Source: Sphingomonas liriopis
GTDB lineage: Bacteria > Pseudomonadota > Alphaproteobacteria > Sphingomonadales > Sphingomonadaceae
Length of the DNA stretch: 64,000 bases
Direction: 5' to 3'
Assembly: GCF_024211255.1 (NCBI RefSeq)
Contig: NZ_JAMLDY010000002.1
Location: forward strand, 186,001-250,000
The notes beneath the pieces were generated by a model, which ran no database searches, was not told where the DNA came from, and saw only the letters and a program-made list of their open reading frames with translations. Position numbers and translations under genes: made by a program. This document shows positions 55,043 to 64,000 of the stretch, piece after piece (position 1 is the stretch's first letter; every line of letters begins with the position of its first letter).

Positions 55043-56176
55043 ATGGCGCGCTGGCGGATCGTTGGTGGCGTGGGGGTTGCGGCGCTGGCGCTGTCCGGCT
55101 GCATCCCCAGCATCGACGGTGCGCCGGCCGAGGACGCAGGGCCGCCGCCACGGCCGACCTATCTGCCGCGCGAGCCGGCGCCGCGCTACGACCCGCCGCA
55201 GCGCTACGAGCCGGCGCGCAACGACCTGCCCGGCCGCGACGGTGCCGATCGCGGCGGCGTGGCGATGCCGCGCACCGCGCGTCCGGCGTGGGAGGCGCGG
55301 CCGGTCACGCCGGATGCGCAGGTGGTCGCCGACCAGAGCTACACCGTGCAGCCCGGCGATTCGCTGCGCCGCGTCGCCGAGCGCACCGGTGCTGGGTCGG
55401 AGGCGATCGCGCGTGCCAATGCGCTGGAGCCGCCGTTCACGATCCGCGCCGGACAGGTGCTGACCGTCCCCGGCGGGCGCTATCACCTCGTCCGGCAGGG
55501 GGAGAGCGGCATCGCGATCGCGCGCGCCTATGGCGTCGAATGGTCGCGGATCGTCGCCGCCAACGCGCTGGAGGAACCTTATGTGCTGCGCGCCGGGCAG
55601 CGCGTGCTGATCCCCGGCGACCCGGCGCGTGCGCCGAGCCGCGCCGAGCGGGCGGCGGCGTTCCGGCTCGACATCGACGACATCCTGACCGGCGGCGAAC
55701 CCGCGCCGGCGCCGCGGCAGGCGCCAGCCAAGCCGGTCGCCAACCCGACCCGCGTGCTGCCGCCGACCGCGGTGGTCGCGGCGCCGGCGCGGTTGCAGGG
55801 TGGCTTCGCCTGGCCGGTCGATGGCACGGTCGTGCGCCGCTTCGGCCCCGGCAAGAGCGGCGAGCGCAACGACGGGATCAAGATCGCGGTCCCCGTCTCC
55901 ACTCCGATCCACGCGACCGCGGACGGCGTCGTCGCCTATGCCGGCGACGGGATCGCGGCGCTCGGCGGGCTGGTCATCATCCGCCATGGCGGCGGCTGGA
56001 CCAGCGTCTACGGCCATGCCTCGAAACTCCTCGTCCAGCGCGGGCAGAGCGTGAAGCGCGGGCAGACGATCGCGCTGTCGGGCGACACCGGCTTCGCCGA
56101 CCGGCCCGAGGTGCATTTCGAGCTGCGCAAGGGCCGGACGCCGGTCGATCCGCAGGGGCAGTTGCCGCGGCGGTGA
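55043..56176 (+). CDS. NlpD-like LysM/M23 lipoprotein (murein hydrolase activator)
   Basis: 377 aa. Lipoprotein signal (VAALALSGC, lipobox LSGC at about residue 20), a Pro/Arg-rich stretch, then two LysM domains (YTVQPGDSLRRVAERTGAG... and YHLVRQGESGIAIARAYGV...). A C-terminal LytM/M23 domain starts at GGFAWPVDGTVVRRF and ends with HFELRKGR. The first zinc ligand position reads NDGIKI where active peptidases have HxGxD, so it is probably an inactive domain that activates amidases for cell division. Directly downstream of serS, 4 bp away. Confidence 0.9.
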   Translation: MARWRIVGGVGVAALALSGCIPSIDGAPAEDAGPPPRPTYLPREPAPRYDPPQRYEPARNDLPGRDGADRGGVAMPRTARPAWEARPVTPDAQVVADQSYTVQPGDSLRRVAERTGAGSEAIARANALEPPFTIRAGQVLTVPGGRYHLVRQGESGIAIARAYGVEWSRIVAANALEEPYVLRAGQRVLIPGDPARAPSRAERAAAFRLDIDDILTGGEPAPAPRQAPAKPVANPTRVLPPTAVVAAPARLQGGFAWPVDGTVVRRFGPGKSGERNDGIKIAVPVSTPIHATADGVVAYAGDGIAALGGLVIIRHGGGWTSVYGHASKLLVQRGQSVKRGQTIALSGDTGFADRPEVHFELRKGRTPVDPQGQLPRR

Positions 56177-56183
56177 TTTTCCG

Positions 56184-56283
56184 GTCACCCTCACCCTTCC
56201 CACCCGGCTGTGCCGGGCGGGCCCCTTCCCTCTCCCGTCGGAAGAGGGAGGGAGGCGCATAGCGCCGGAAGGGTGAGGGTGAC
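56184..56283. repeat. Palindromic repeat, family C, copy 1
   Basis: gtcaccctcacccttcc on the left and its complement ggaagggtgagggtgac on the right, with inner hairpins cccggctgtgccggg and ccctctcccgtcggaagaggg. It sits between the NlpD-like gene and tyrS. A second copy lies at 57953-58076. Confidence 0.85.
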
Positions 56284-56313
56284 GAAGTGCGTCGCGCTTG
56301 CTAACCGGCGCGC

Positions 56314-57543
56314 ATGACGTACCAGTCCGACCTGCTCAGCACGCTCGCCTCGCGCGGCTATATCCATCAGATGACCGATGCGGGTGCGCTCGACGCGCTG
56401 GCAGCGAAGAGCGTCGTGCCTGGCTATATCGGCTTCGATCCGACCGCGCCGTCGCTGCATGTCGGCAGTCTCGTCCAGATCATGCTGCTGCGGCGGCTGC
56501 AGCAGACCGGGCACAAGCCGATCGTGCTGATGGGCGGCGGCACCGGCAAGATCGGCGATCCCTCGTTCAAGGACGAGGCGCGCAAGTTGCTCGGCGAGGA
56601 GGGGATCAAGGCGAACGTCGCGTCGATCAAGCGGATCTTCGAGCGTTTCCTGACCTTCGGGGACGGGTCGACGGATGCGGTGATGCTCGACAATGCCGAA
56701 TGGCTCGATGCCCTCGAATACATCCCGTTCCTGCGCGACGTCGGGCAGCATTTCAGCGTCAACCGGATGCTGTCGTTCGATTCGGTCAAGCTGCGGCTCG
56801 ACCGGGAACAGTCGCTCTCGTTCCTCGAATTCAACTACATGATCCTGCAGGCCTATGATTTTCTTGAACTTTCCCGTCGCGCCGGGTGCCGGTTGCAGAT
56901 GGGCGGATCGGATCAATGGGGCAATATCGTCAACGGTATCGAGCTGTCGCGCCGGATGGACGGGACCGAGGTGTTCGGGGTGACGACGCCGCTCATCACC
57001 ACCGCGGACGGCGGCAAGATGGGCAAGACGATGGCGGGTGCGGTGTGGCTGCACGAGGACCAGCTGTCGCATTTCGATTACTGGCAGTTCTGGCGCAACA
57101 CCGACGACCGCGACGTCGGGCGGTTCCTGCGGCTGTTCACCGATCTGCCGCTCGACGAGATCGCGCGGCTGGAGGCGCTGGAGGGCGCCGGGATCAACGA
57201 GGCGAAGAAGGTGCTGGCCAACGAAGCGACCGCGATGTGCCGCGGGCGCGCCGCGGCGGACGAGGCGGCGGAGACGGCGCGGCGGACGTTCGAGGAGGGC
57301 GCGAGCGGCGCGGCCCTGCCGAGCGTCACCGTCGCGGGCGGCAGCATCGCGGTGGTCGATGCGCTGATCGCGCTCGGCTTCGCCAAGTCGAAGGGCGAGG
57401 CGCGGCGGCTGATCGCCGGCGGCGGCGCGCGGGTCGGTGCGGACAAGATCACCGACGAGGCGCAATTGATCGCGGTGGGCGCGGAACCCGTCCGTCTGTC
57501 GGCGGGAAAAAAGAACCACGGTCTGCTCGTTTCGGGGCAGTAA
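56314..57543 (+). CDS. tyrS: Tyrosyl-tRNA synthetase
   Basis: 409 aa class I synthetase. HIGH-like motif HVGSLVQ (about residue 50), the tyrosine pocket QLGYDFL-equivalent [25 protein letters not shown], and the KMSKS-like loop KMGKT (about 230). A C-terminal S4-like RNA-binding domain ends with [14 protein letters not shown]. Start MTYQSDLL. Length is standard. A PilZ gene follows after 75 bp. Confidence 0.97.
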   Translation: MTYQSDLLSTLASRGYIHQMTDAGALDALAAKSVVPGYIGFDPTAPSLHVGSLVQIMLLRRLQQTGHKPIVLMGGGTGKIGDPSFKDEARKLLGEEGIKANVASIKRIFERFLTFGDGSTDAVMLDNAEWLDALEYIPFLRDVGQHFSVNRMLSFDSVKLRLDREQSLSFLEFNYMILQAYDFLELSRRAGCRLQMGGSDQWGNIVNGIELSRRMDGTEVFGVTTPLITTADGGKMGKTMAGAVWLHEDQLSHFDYWQFWRNTDDRDVGRFLRLFTDLPLDEIARLEALEGAGINEAKKVLANEATAMCRGRAAADEAAETARRTFEEGASGAALPSVTVAGGSIAVVDALIALGFAKSKGEARRLIAGGGARVGADKITDEAQLIAVGAEPVRLSAGKKNHGLLVSGQ

Positions 57544-57618
57544 GTGTCTGTAAACCGATAGGCTTCTATCGCTGCATCCGAAATGGTCCGACCCTTTGGG
57601 CCATGAGGAGTTCTGGCT

Positions 57619-57930
57619 GTGACGCTTGCCGCGCTGAACCTGTCCGACGGCCGTGCCGAACCGCGCGACGAGGTGCATCACCGCTGTCGCGCGATGCTCG
57701 CCGACCGGCGCTCGGTGCCGGTGCTGGTCGTCAACCTGTCGCCGCAGGGGCTGATGATCCGCAGCGATGCGCCGGTGAGCGTCGGCGAATGGCTGCGCAT
57801 CACGCTGCCGGTGATGGGCGAGGTGCAGGCGGCGGTGCGCTGGGCGCTCGGCGGGCGAATCGGGTGCCAGCTGGAGCGGGCGATTCCAGGAGGGCAGTAT
57901 CATGCGGTGCTGGGGGCGATGGCGGGGTGA
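57619..57930 (+). CDS. PilZ domain protein, GTG start
   Basis: 103 aa single PilZ domain: RDEVHHRCRAML at the N-terminus, VLVVNLSPQGLMIRSDAPV as the central motif, then VQAAVRWALGGRIGCQLER. It begins with GTG, placed 8 nt after GAGGAG. The RxxxR element is imperfect (R-x5-R), so cyclic-di-GMP binding is probable but not certain. Downstream of tyrS; no partner such as a glycosyltransferase or flagellar gene is nearby. Confidence 0.78.
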   Translation: MTLAALNLSDGRAEPRDEVHHRCRAMLADRRSVPVLVVNLSPQGLMIRSDAPVSVGEWLRITLPVMGEVQAAVRWALGGRIGCQLERAIPGGQYHAVLGAMAG

Positions 57931-57952
57931 TCGACGTCTAGACGGCAGAGGT

Positions 57953-58076
57953 CGCCCTCACCCTTCCGCGGCTTTGGGAACCCATGAAAGTATTACTTTC
58001 ATGGGCCCCTCGCCGCCCCCTCCCTCTCCCGCTGGGAGAGGGAAAAGACGCCGAAGGCGGCGAAGGGTGAGGGTGA
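57953..58076. repeat. Palindromic repeat, family C, copy 2
   Basis: cgccctcacccttcc on the left and gaagggtgagggtga on the right, with internal hairpins cccatgaaag/ctttcatggg and ccctctcccgctgggagaggg. Lies between the convergent PilZ and recG genes. Confidence 0.85.
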
Positions 58077-58089
58077 TCGAGGCCGCGTT

Positions 58090-60156
58090 TCAGCCCGACC
58101 TAAGCAGCGCCACGCCGGCATCGCGATCGAACAGGTAGAGCGCGACCCGCGCCGCCTGCCCGCGCGGCCCTTCCAGCCCGCCGTCGCGATCGATCAGCAG
58201 GCGGGCGTCGTCCTGCGCGCATTGCAGCAGATCGCTTAGCATCTCGGGCAGCGCCAAGCGGAAGGTCACCTCGCCCGACTGGCGCGTGCCGAGCAGTTCG
58301 CCGCCGCCGCGCAGGCGAAGATCCTCCTCGGCGATGCGGAAGCCGTCGTTGCTCTCGCGCATCAAGGCGAGCCTTGCGCGGGAAGTTTCGCTGAGCGCCG
58401 ACCCGCGCAGCAGCAGGCAGCGCGACAGGCCGCCGCCGCGCCCGACGCGGCCGCGCAGCTGGTGGAGCTGGGCGAGGCCGAAGCGGTCGGCATGTTCGAT
58501 GACGATGAGGGTGGCGTTGGGGACGTCGACGCCGACTTCGATCACCGTCGTGGCGACGAGGACGCTCAGGCGGTTGCCGGCGAACGCCTCCATGACGGCG
58601 TCCTTCTCGGCGGGCTTCATCCGGCCGTGGACGACGCCGATCCGCTCTCCGAAACGGTTGCGCAGCGTCTCGGCGCGCATTTCGGCGGCGGCGAGGTCGC
58701 TCTTCTCGCTTTCCTCGACCAAGGGGCAGACCCAATAGGCCTGGCCGCCTTCGGAGATGTGGCGGCCGATCGCGTTGACGACTTCGTCGAGCCGATCCTC
58801 GGAGACGACTCGCGTCTCGATCGGTTCGCGGCCGGGGGGCATTTCGTCGAGCCGGCTGACGTCCATTTCGCCATACTGGGCGAGGGTCAGCGTGCGCGGG
58901 ATCGGGGTGGCGGTCATCGCGAGCAGGTGCGGCGGCGCCTTGCCCTTGGCCTGCAACAGCATGCGCTGGGCGACGCCGAAGCGGTGCTGTTCGTCGACGA
59001 CGACCAGCCCGAGGTCCTTGTAGCCGACCGCCTCCTGGAAGATGGCGTGGGTGCCGACGAGGATGTCGATCTCGCCGCTGGCCAGCGCCATCAGCGTCGC
59101 CTCGCGCGCCTTGCCCTTGTCGCGGCCGGTGAGGACGGCGATTTCGACGGGCAGGCCGGCGAGCTGCTTGCGCAGCGTCTCGTAATGCTGGCGGGCGAGG
59201 ATTTCGGTTGGGGCGAGCATCGCGCCCTGTGCGCCGGCCTCGACCGCGATCAGCAGCGCCATCGCCGCGACCAGCGTCTTGCCTGAGCCGACGTCGCCCT
59301 GCAGCAGGCGCAGCATCGGCGCCGTCTGGGCGAGGTCGCCCTCGATCTCGGCCACGGAGCGGGTCTGCGCGCCGGTGGGGGTGTACGGCAGGCGCAGCAG
59401 GTCGCGCAGGCGGCCGTCGCCGACGAGCGCCCTGCCCCGCCGCTTGCGCGTGTCGGCGCGGACGAGCGTCAGCGCGAGCTGGTTTGCGAAGATCTCGTCA
59501 TAGGCGAGGCGTTCGCGGGCGGTCTTGTCGGCGGGGTCGGCGTGGATGCGCTGCAACGCCTCGCGCCAGTCGGGCCAGCCGCGTTTGGCTTTCAGACCGG
59601 GCTCGATCCATTCGGCAAGGTCGGGCGCGCGCTCGATCGCCTGGCTCGCGAAACCGGCGAGGCGGCGCGAGGTCAGCCCTTCGGAGAGCGGGTAGATCGC
59701 CTCGCGTTCGCGGAACGGTTCGTCGGGTTCGCCCCCCCCACCACCAACGATGTCGGGGTGGATGATCTGGAGCGTGTCGCCATAGCTTTCGAGCTTGCCC
59801 GAGACGCGGCGGGGTTCGTTCAGTGGCAGCAGCTTCTTCACCCAGCCCGACGAGCCGCCGAAATAGACGAGGCTGACGGCGTTGCCCTTCGCGTCGGTGG
59901 CCTGCACGCGGGTGGGGCCGCGGCCGGAGCTGGTGCGGTAATCGCGCGGGGTCAGCGTGATCGCGATGATCCGGCCGGCGTCGGCGACGTCGAGTTCCTC
60001 GCGGGGCAGCCGGTCGATCCAGCCGCTCGGGAGGTGGAAGGCGACGTCGACGACACGCGCGAGGCCCAATCGGTCGAGCGGCTTGGCGAGGCCGGGGCCG
60101 ACGCCCTTGAGGGCGGTGACTTCGGCGAACAGCGGATTGAGGATATCGGGGCGCAT
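58090..60156 (-). CDS. recG: ATP-dependent DNA helicase RecG
   Basis: 688 aa branched-DNA helicase that remodels stalled forks. N-terminal wedge/OB domain (ITLTPRDYRTSSGRGPTR, then YFGGSSGWVKKLLP), Walker A GDVGSGKTLVA, DEQHRFG (motif II), TATPIPRTL (motif III) and the C-terminal helicase motifs ATTVIEVGVDVPNA and HQLRGRVGRGG. The start MRPDILNPLF is the family start and faces sdhE across 72 bp. recG, sdhE and mfd together form a conserved alphaproteobacterial arrangement. Confidence 0.96.
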   Translation of the reverse strand: MRPDILNPLFAEVTALKGVGPGLAKPLDRLGLARVVDVAFHLPSGWIDRLPREELDVADAGRIIAITLTPRDYRTSSGRGPTRVQATDAKGNAVSLVYFGGSSGWVKKLLPLNEPRRVSGKLESYGDTLQIIHPDIVGGGGGEPDEPFREREAIYPLSEGLTSRRLAGFASQAIERAPDLAEWIEPGLKAKRGWPDWREALQRIHADPADKTARERLAYDEIFANQLALTLVRADTRKRRGRALVGDGRLRDLLRLPYTPTGAQTRSVAEIEGDLAQTAPMLRLLQGDVGSGKTLVAAMALLIAVEAGAQGAMLAPTEILARQHYETLRKQLAGLPVEIAVLTGRDKGKAREATLMALASGEIDILVGTHAIFQEAVGYKDLGLVVVDEQHRFGVAQRMLLQAKGKAPPHLLAMTATPIPRTLTLAQYGEMDVSRLDEMPPGREPIETRVVSEDRLDEVVNAIGRHISEGGQAYWVCPLVEESEKSDLAAAEMRAETLRNRFGERIGVVHGRMKPAEKDAVMEAFAGNRLSVLVATTVIEVGVDVPNATLIVIEHADRFGLAQLHQLRGRVGRGGGLSRCLLLRGSALSETSRARLALMRESNDGFRIAEEDLRLRGGGELLGTRQSGEVTFRLALPEMLSDLLQCAQDDARLLIDRDGGLEGPRGQAARVALYLFDRDAGVALLRSG

Positions 60157-60228
60157 GACTACATGGCCGCTATACCCTACCCGATAACCGCCGCCAGCGG
60201 TTACCGGGCTATTTGCATTGGATCGCCC

Positions 60229-60495
60229 GTGGACCACGCCACCCGCCTGAAACGCCTGAAGTTCCGCAGCTGGCATCGTGGCACCAAGGAGGCCGACCTG
60301 ATGATCGGCGGCTTCTTCGATGCCCACGGCGCGGGGTGGACGCCCGCAGAACTCGACTGGTTCGAGGCGCTGCTCGAGGAGCAGGACGTCGATATCATGG
60401 GCTGGGCGATCGGATCGCTGCCGTGTCCCGCGGAATGGGAGGGTGCGATGATGCAAGCGATGCGGTCGCTCAGCTACGTGCCGGTGGTGCGCTGA
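60229..60495 (+). CDS. sdhE: Succinate dehydrogenase assembly factor 2
   Basis: 88 aa, GTG start giving VDHATRLKRL. The RGTKEADLMIGGF segment holds the RGxxE motif needed for flavinylation of SdhA, and the LEEQDVDIMGWAIGS segment matches the family. Length is standard (about 90 aa). The gene lies far from sdhB in this genome. Between divergent recG and the mfd gene; no ATG precedes it in frame close enough to be used. Confidence 0.92.
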   Translation: MDHATRLKRLKFRSWHRGTKEADLMIGGFFDAHGAGWTPAELDWFEALLEEQDVDIMGWAIGSLPCPAEWEGAMMQAMRSLSYVPVVR

Positions 60496-60512
60496 CGTCG
60501 CCATCCATACAC

Positions 60513-60620
60513 CGTCACCCCGGACTTGTCCCGGGGTCCACCAAGCCGCGGGCGAATGGTTTGAAGCTCAGGCCGCGCGCCTCGCCGCAGAGTGGACCCC
60601 GGAACAAGTCCGGGGTGACG
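60513..60620. repeat. Palindromic repeat, family A, copy 6
   Basis: Two hairpin units with ACCCCGGA/TCC.GGGGT arms (left loop cttgt, one changed base: cccgggg) around a gcctcgccgcagag spacer. Located between sdhE and mfd; the rest of that 219-bp gap is unremarkable. Confidence 0.85.
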
Positions 60621-60714
60621 GGGATATGCTGGACAGGTGACCGATCCCGCCAGCGGGACCCAATCAACTGCATGACCGCCCGGCGCTCACCCGCTGCGCC
60701 CAACCGAGAAACCG

Positions 60715-63700
60715 ATGCCCGATCTGAAGACGATCCTGTCCGCCAAGACGCCGCTCACCCTGTCGGGGGTACCCACCGGGTTCCAGCCGTCGCTGCTCGC
60801 CGACCTTGCGCGGGCGGCGAAGGGGCGTGCCGTCTTCATCGCGCCGGACGATGCGGCGATGCGCGCGGTGGCGGCGACCGCGGCGTTCTTCGCGCCCGAA
60901 CTGGAGATCGTCAGCTTCCCGGCGTGGGACTGCCTGCCCTATGATCGCGCCAGCCCGACGCTGCGGATCATGGCGGAGCGGATCGCGGCGCTGTGGCGGC
61001 TGCAGAAGCCCGCCAAGGGACCGCAGCTGTTTCTGACCACCGCCAACGCCGCGACGCAGCGGGTGCTGACGCCGTTCCGCATCCGCCAGCTGGTCGCGAC
61101 GCTGGAGCCCGGCGCGCGGATCGATCGCGACGATCTGGCGCGGCTGCTCCAGGCGAACGGCTACGTGCGGACCGAGACGGTGCACGACCAGGGCGAATAT
61201 GCGGTGCGCGGCGGCATCGTTGACCTGTTCCCGAGCGGCGAGGAACAGGCGCTGCGGCTCGACTTCTTCGGTGACGAAATCGAGACGGTGCGCACCTTCA
61301 GTCCCGAGGACCAGCGCACCACCGGGCGGATCGACGGCTTCACCCTGCTGCCCGCGTCCGAGGCGTTGCTCGACGAGGAATCGATCAAGCGGTTCCGCAC
61401 GCGCTATCGCGAGAAGTTCGGCGCGACCGCGACCGGCGATCCCTTGTACCAGACGATCAGCGACGGGCGGCGGCTGGCGGGCATGGAGCACTGGCTGCCG
61501 CTGTTCGAGGACAAGCTGGCGACGCTGTTCGACCATCTGTCAGAGGGCGACGTGGTGGTGCGCGATTTCGGCGTCACTGGCGCCGCCGAGGGGCGGATGG
61601 AATCGATCGCCGATTATTACGAGAACCGCCAGCGCGCGGAAGCCGCGCAGCCGGGGAGCTACCGGCCGCTTGCCGCGAAGACGCTGTATCTCGACGCCAG
61701 GGAATGGGCGGCGAGCCTCGACGCGGCGCACGCGCATCTGACGACGCCGTTCCACGAGCCGGAAAGCGCCAGCGTGCTCGATTTCGGCGTCGACGGCCCG
61801 CGCGATTTCGGGCCGGAGCGGTCGGCGAGCGCCAACGTCTACGAGGCGGTCGTCGATCACCTGAAGGCGCTGCGCAAGGCAGGCAAGAAGCCCGTGCTGG
61901 CGAGCTATTCGGTCGGCGCGCGCGAGCGGCTCGGCAATCTGCTCAAGGACCACGGCCTCCACGGCGGCAAGGCGGCGGACAGCTGGCAGGCGGCGCTCGG
62001 CATCGCCGACACCGGCAAATCCGCGGGCGTCGCGCTCGTCGTGCTGCCGCTCGACCACGGCTTCACCGCGCCCGGCGTCGCGGTGCTGACCGAGCAGGAC
62101 ATGCTCGGCGACCGGTTGGTGCGGCGGGCGAAGCGCAAGAAGTCCGCCGACGCCTTCCTCGCGGAACTCGCCGCGCTGACGCCGGGCGACCTCGTCGTCC
62201 ACAGCGATCACGGCATCGGCAAATATCTCGGGCTGACCTCGATCCCCGTCGGGCAATCCCCGCACGATTGCGTCGCGGTCGAATATGCCGGCGGCGACAA
62301 ATTGTTCGTGCCGGTCGAGAACCTCGAGGTGCTGTCGCGCTACGGCTCGAACGAGGAAGGCGCGAGCCTCGACCGATTGGGCGGCGAGGCGTGGCAGCGG
62401 CGCAAGTCGAAGATGAAGGAGCGGATCCGCGAGATCGCGGGCGAGCTCATCAAGACCGCGGCCGAACGCGCGCTGCACCCCGGCGACGTGCTCGAACCCG
62501 ATGTCAGCGGCTATCCGAGCTTCGTCGACCGTTTCCCTTATGCCGAAACGGACGATCAGGATCGCGCGATCGAGGACGTGCTCGGCGATCTGTCGGCGGG
62601 CAAGCCGATGGACCGGCTGATCGTCGGCGACGTCGGCTTCGGCAAGACCGAGATCGCGCTGCGCGCCGCCTTCGTCGCGGCGATGGCGGGCAAGCAGGTC
62701 GCGGTGGTGTGCCCGACTACGCTGCTCGCGCGCCAGCATTACAACAATTTCAGCGCGCGGTTCGAAGGCTTCCCGATGCAGATGGGGCGGCTGTCGCGAC
62801 TCGTCCCGGCGAACGAGGCGAAGGCGACCAAGGAGGGCCTCGCCGGCGGCACGGTCGACGTCGTCATCGGCACGCACGCGCTGCTCGCGAAGAACATCGA
62901 CTTCAAGCGATTGGGGCTCGTCATCGTCGACGAGGAGCAGCGCTTCGGCGTCACCCATAAGGAGCGTTTGAAGGCGCTGCGTGCCGACGTTCATATGCTG
63001 ACACTGACCGCGACGCCGATCCCGCGCACGCTGCAAATGGCGATGAGCGGTATCCGCGAACTGTCGGTGATCCAGACGCCGCCGGTCGATCGACTGGCGG
63101 TGCGGACCTATGTTATCCCGTGGGACCCGGTGGTGCTGCGCGAGGCGCTCTTACGCGAACATTATCGCGGCGGTCAGAGCTTCATCGTCACGCCGCGCGT
63201 CGCCGACCTGCCCGATCTTGAGGAGTATCTGCGCAACGAGGTGCCCGAGATCCGCTACGTCGTCGCGCACGGCCAGATGAGCCCGACCGAGGTCGAGGAG
63301 CGGATGAGCGCCTTCTACGACAAAAAGTTCGAGGTGCTCGTCTCGACGACGATCATCGAGAGCGGGATCGATATCGCATCGGCCAACACGATCATCGTCA
63401 ACCGTGCCGACCGGTTCGGCCTCGCGCAGCTCTATCAGCTGCGCGGGCGGGTCGGGCGGTCGAAGACGCGCGCCTATGCCTATCTGGTGACCCCGCCCGA
63501 GCGGATGATGACCGAGACGGCGGAGAAGCGCCTAAAGGTATTGAGCGACCTCGATTCGCTCGGCGCGGGGTTCCAGCTGGCCAGCCACGATCTCGACATT
63601 CGCGGCGCGGGCAATCTGCTCGGCGACGAACAATCGGGGCATATCAAGGAGGTCGGCTACGAGCTGTACCAGTCGATGCTGGAAGAGGCGATCATGGACG

Positions 63701-64000
63701 CCAAGGCTGGCGGTCTTGCCGCGCGGCCGCGTGATTTCTCGCCGCAGATCACCGTCGATGCGCCGATCTTGATCCCGGACGATTACGTGCCGGACCTTGA
63801 TTTGCGCATGGGGCTGTATCGCCGGCTCAACGAGCTGGAGGACAATCGCGAGATCGAGGCGTTCGCCGCGGAGATGATCGACCGGTTCGGGCCGCTGCCC
63901 GATGCGACCGACAATCTGATCCGCGTGATCGAGATCAAATTGAACGCGCGCAAGGCGTGTATCGCCAAGATGGACGTCGGGCCGCGCGGGGTGCTGGTCG
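60715..64000 (+). CDS. mfd: Transcription-repair coupling factor Mfd (3' end beyond window)
   Basis: About 1095 codons are present and the frame stays open to the window edge; a full protein is about 1150-1170 aa. UvrB-homology domain 1-2 (PDLKTILSAKTPLTL start, ETVHDQGEYAVRGGIVDLFP), RNA-polymerase interaction domain (VVHSDHGIGKYLGL), then the translocase: Walker A GDVGFGKTEIALRAAF, DEEQRFGV, TATPIPRTL, STTIIESGIDIASANT and GRVGRSKTRAYAYL. It recruits UvrA to stalled polymerase. The first Met (MPDLKTIL) has a weak ribosome site. The upstream ATG at 60672 is in another frame. Confidence 0.95.
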   Translation, partial: MPDLKTILSAKTPLTLSGVPTGFQPSLLADLARAAKGRAVFIAPDDAAMRAVAATAAFFAPELEIVSFPAWDCLPYDRASPTLRIMAERIAALWRLQKPAKGPQLFLTTANAATQRVLTPFRIRQLVATLEPGARIDRDDLARLLQANGYVRTETVHDQGEYAVRGGIVDLFPSGEEQALRLDFFGDEIETVRTFSPEDQRTTGRIDGFTLLPASEALLDEESIKRFRTRYREKFGATATGDPLYQTISDGRRLAGMEHWLPLFEDKLATLFDHLSEGDVVVRDFGVTGAAEGRMESIADYYENRQRAEAAQPGSYRPLAAKTLYLDAREWAASLDAAHAHLTTPFHEPESASVLDFGVDGPRDFGPERSASANVYEAVVDHLKALRKAGKKPVLASYSVGARERLGNLLKDHGLHGGKAADSWQAALGIADTGKSAGVALVVLPLDHGFTAPGVAVLTEQDMLGDRLVRRAKRKKSADAFLAELAALTPGDLVVHSDHGIGKYLGLTSIPVGQSPHDCVAVEYAGGDKLFVPVENLEVLSRYGSNEEGASLDRLGGEAWQRRKSKMKERIREIAGELIKTAAERALHPGDVLEPDVSGYPSFVDRFPYAETDDQDRAIEDVLGDLSAGKPMDRLIVGDVGFGKTEIALRAAFVAAMAGKQVAVVCPTTLLARQHYNNFSARFEGFPMQMGRLSRLVPANEAKATKEGLAGGTVDVVIGTHALLAKNIDFKRLGLVIVDEEQRFGVTHKERLKALRADVHMLTLTATPIPRTLQMAMSGIRELSVIQTPPVDRLAVRTYVIPWDPVVLREALLREHYRGGQSFIVTPRVADLPDLEEYLRNEVPEIRYVVAHGQMSPTEVEERMSAFYDKKFEVLVSTTIIESGIDIASANTIIVNRADRFGLAQLYQLRGRVGRSKTRAYAYLVTPPERMMTETAEKRLKVLSDLDSLGAGFQLASHDLDIRGAGNLLGDEQSGHIKEVGYELYQSMLEEAIMDAKAGGLAARPRDFSPQITVDAPILIPDDYVPDLDLRMGLYRRLNELEDNREIEAFAAEMIDRFGPLPDATDNLIRVIEIKLNARKACIAKMDVGPRGVLV

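Overview
The window is GC-rich, densely coded chromosomal DNA that looks like a Sphingomonas-type alphaproteobacterium (Sphingomonadales). This rests on gene content: a recG-sdhE-mfd arrangement, a DUF1465/RcdA-like protein, an alphaproteobacterial DksA lacking zinc cysteines, LiuR-like MerR regulators beside beta-oxidation genes, a TonB-receptor/flavin-halogenase maltodextrin locus, and dispersed 'gtcaccccgga...tccggggt' hairpin repeats. No rRNA, tRNA, CRISPR array, integrase or transposase was seen.

Layout. 0-3 kb: sdhB, a ClpP-like protein, a membrane-anchored SDR and two small coupled genes. 3-18 kb: a fatty-acid module with an acyl-CoA dehydrogenase and its MerR regulator, a second MerR with an acyl-CoA ligase, a divergent thiolase and a fused hydroxyacyl-CoA dehydrogenase/enoyl hydratase, a DUF2147 protein and the FadL porin. 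It is interrupted by hisI and by a lower-GC accessory patch (about 6.7-9.8 kb). That patch holds a lipoprotein gene, a broken lipase-like gene, a recent tandem duplication of another lipoprotein gene and a glycosyltransferase pseudogene. 18-28 kb: a Tat-exported PaoABC-type molybdenum aldehyde oxidoreductase, photolyase with a convergently overlapping PAS-HTH gene, a LysR regulator divergent from malate synthase G, and a pirin.

28.8-45 kb is the most notable region, a maltodextrin utilization locus. A leftward set runs GH13 amylase, GH13 alpha-glucosidase, GH97 glucosidase, flavin-dependent halogenase, MFS sugar transporter, nucleotide-sugar epimerase, and several of its start/stop codons overlap. 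A LacI regulator diverges from it. A TonB receptor with a second halogenase lies beyond, and then a DUF6445 gene. The same 12-bp operator-like core lies upstream of the amylase operon and of the TonB receptor, which suggests LacI control of both. Each halogenase is separated from the gene upstream of it by a hairpin (a repeat element in one case, a terminator-like stem in the other).

46-64 kb is mostly housekeeping: M1 aminopeptidase, nitronate monooxygenase, RcdA-like, DUF465, PilZ and DksA proteins, an Asn-rich PEP-CTERM-like surface protein, serS, an NlpD-like protein, tyrS, recG, sdhE and a 3'-truncated mfd running off the window.

At least three families of intergenic palindromic repeats punctuate the window. 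In family A, compensatory base changes between copies indicate that the hairpin itself is under constraint.
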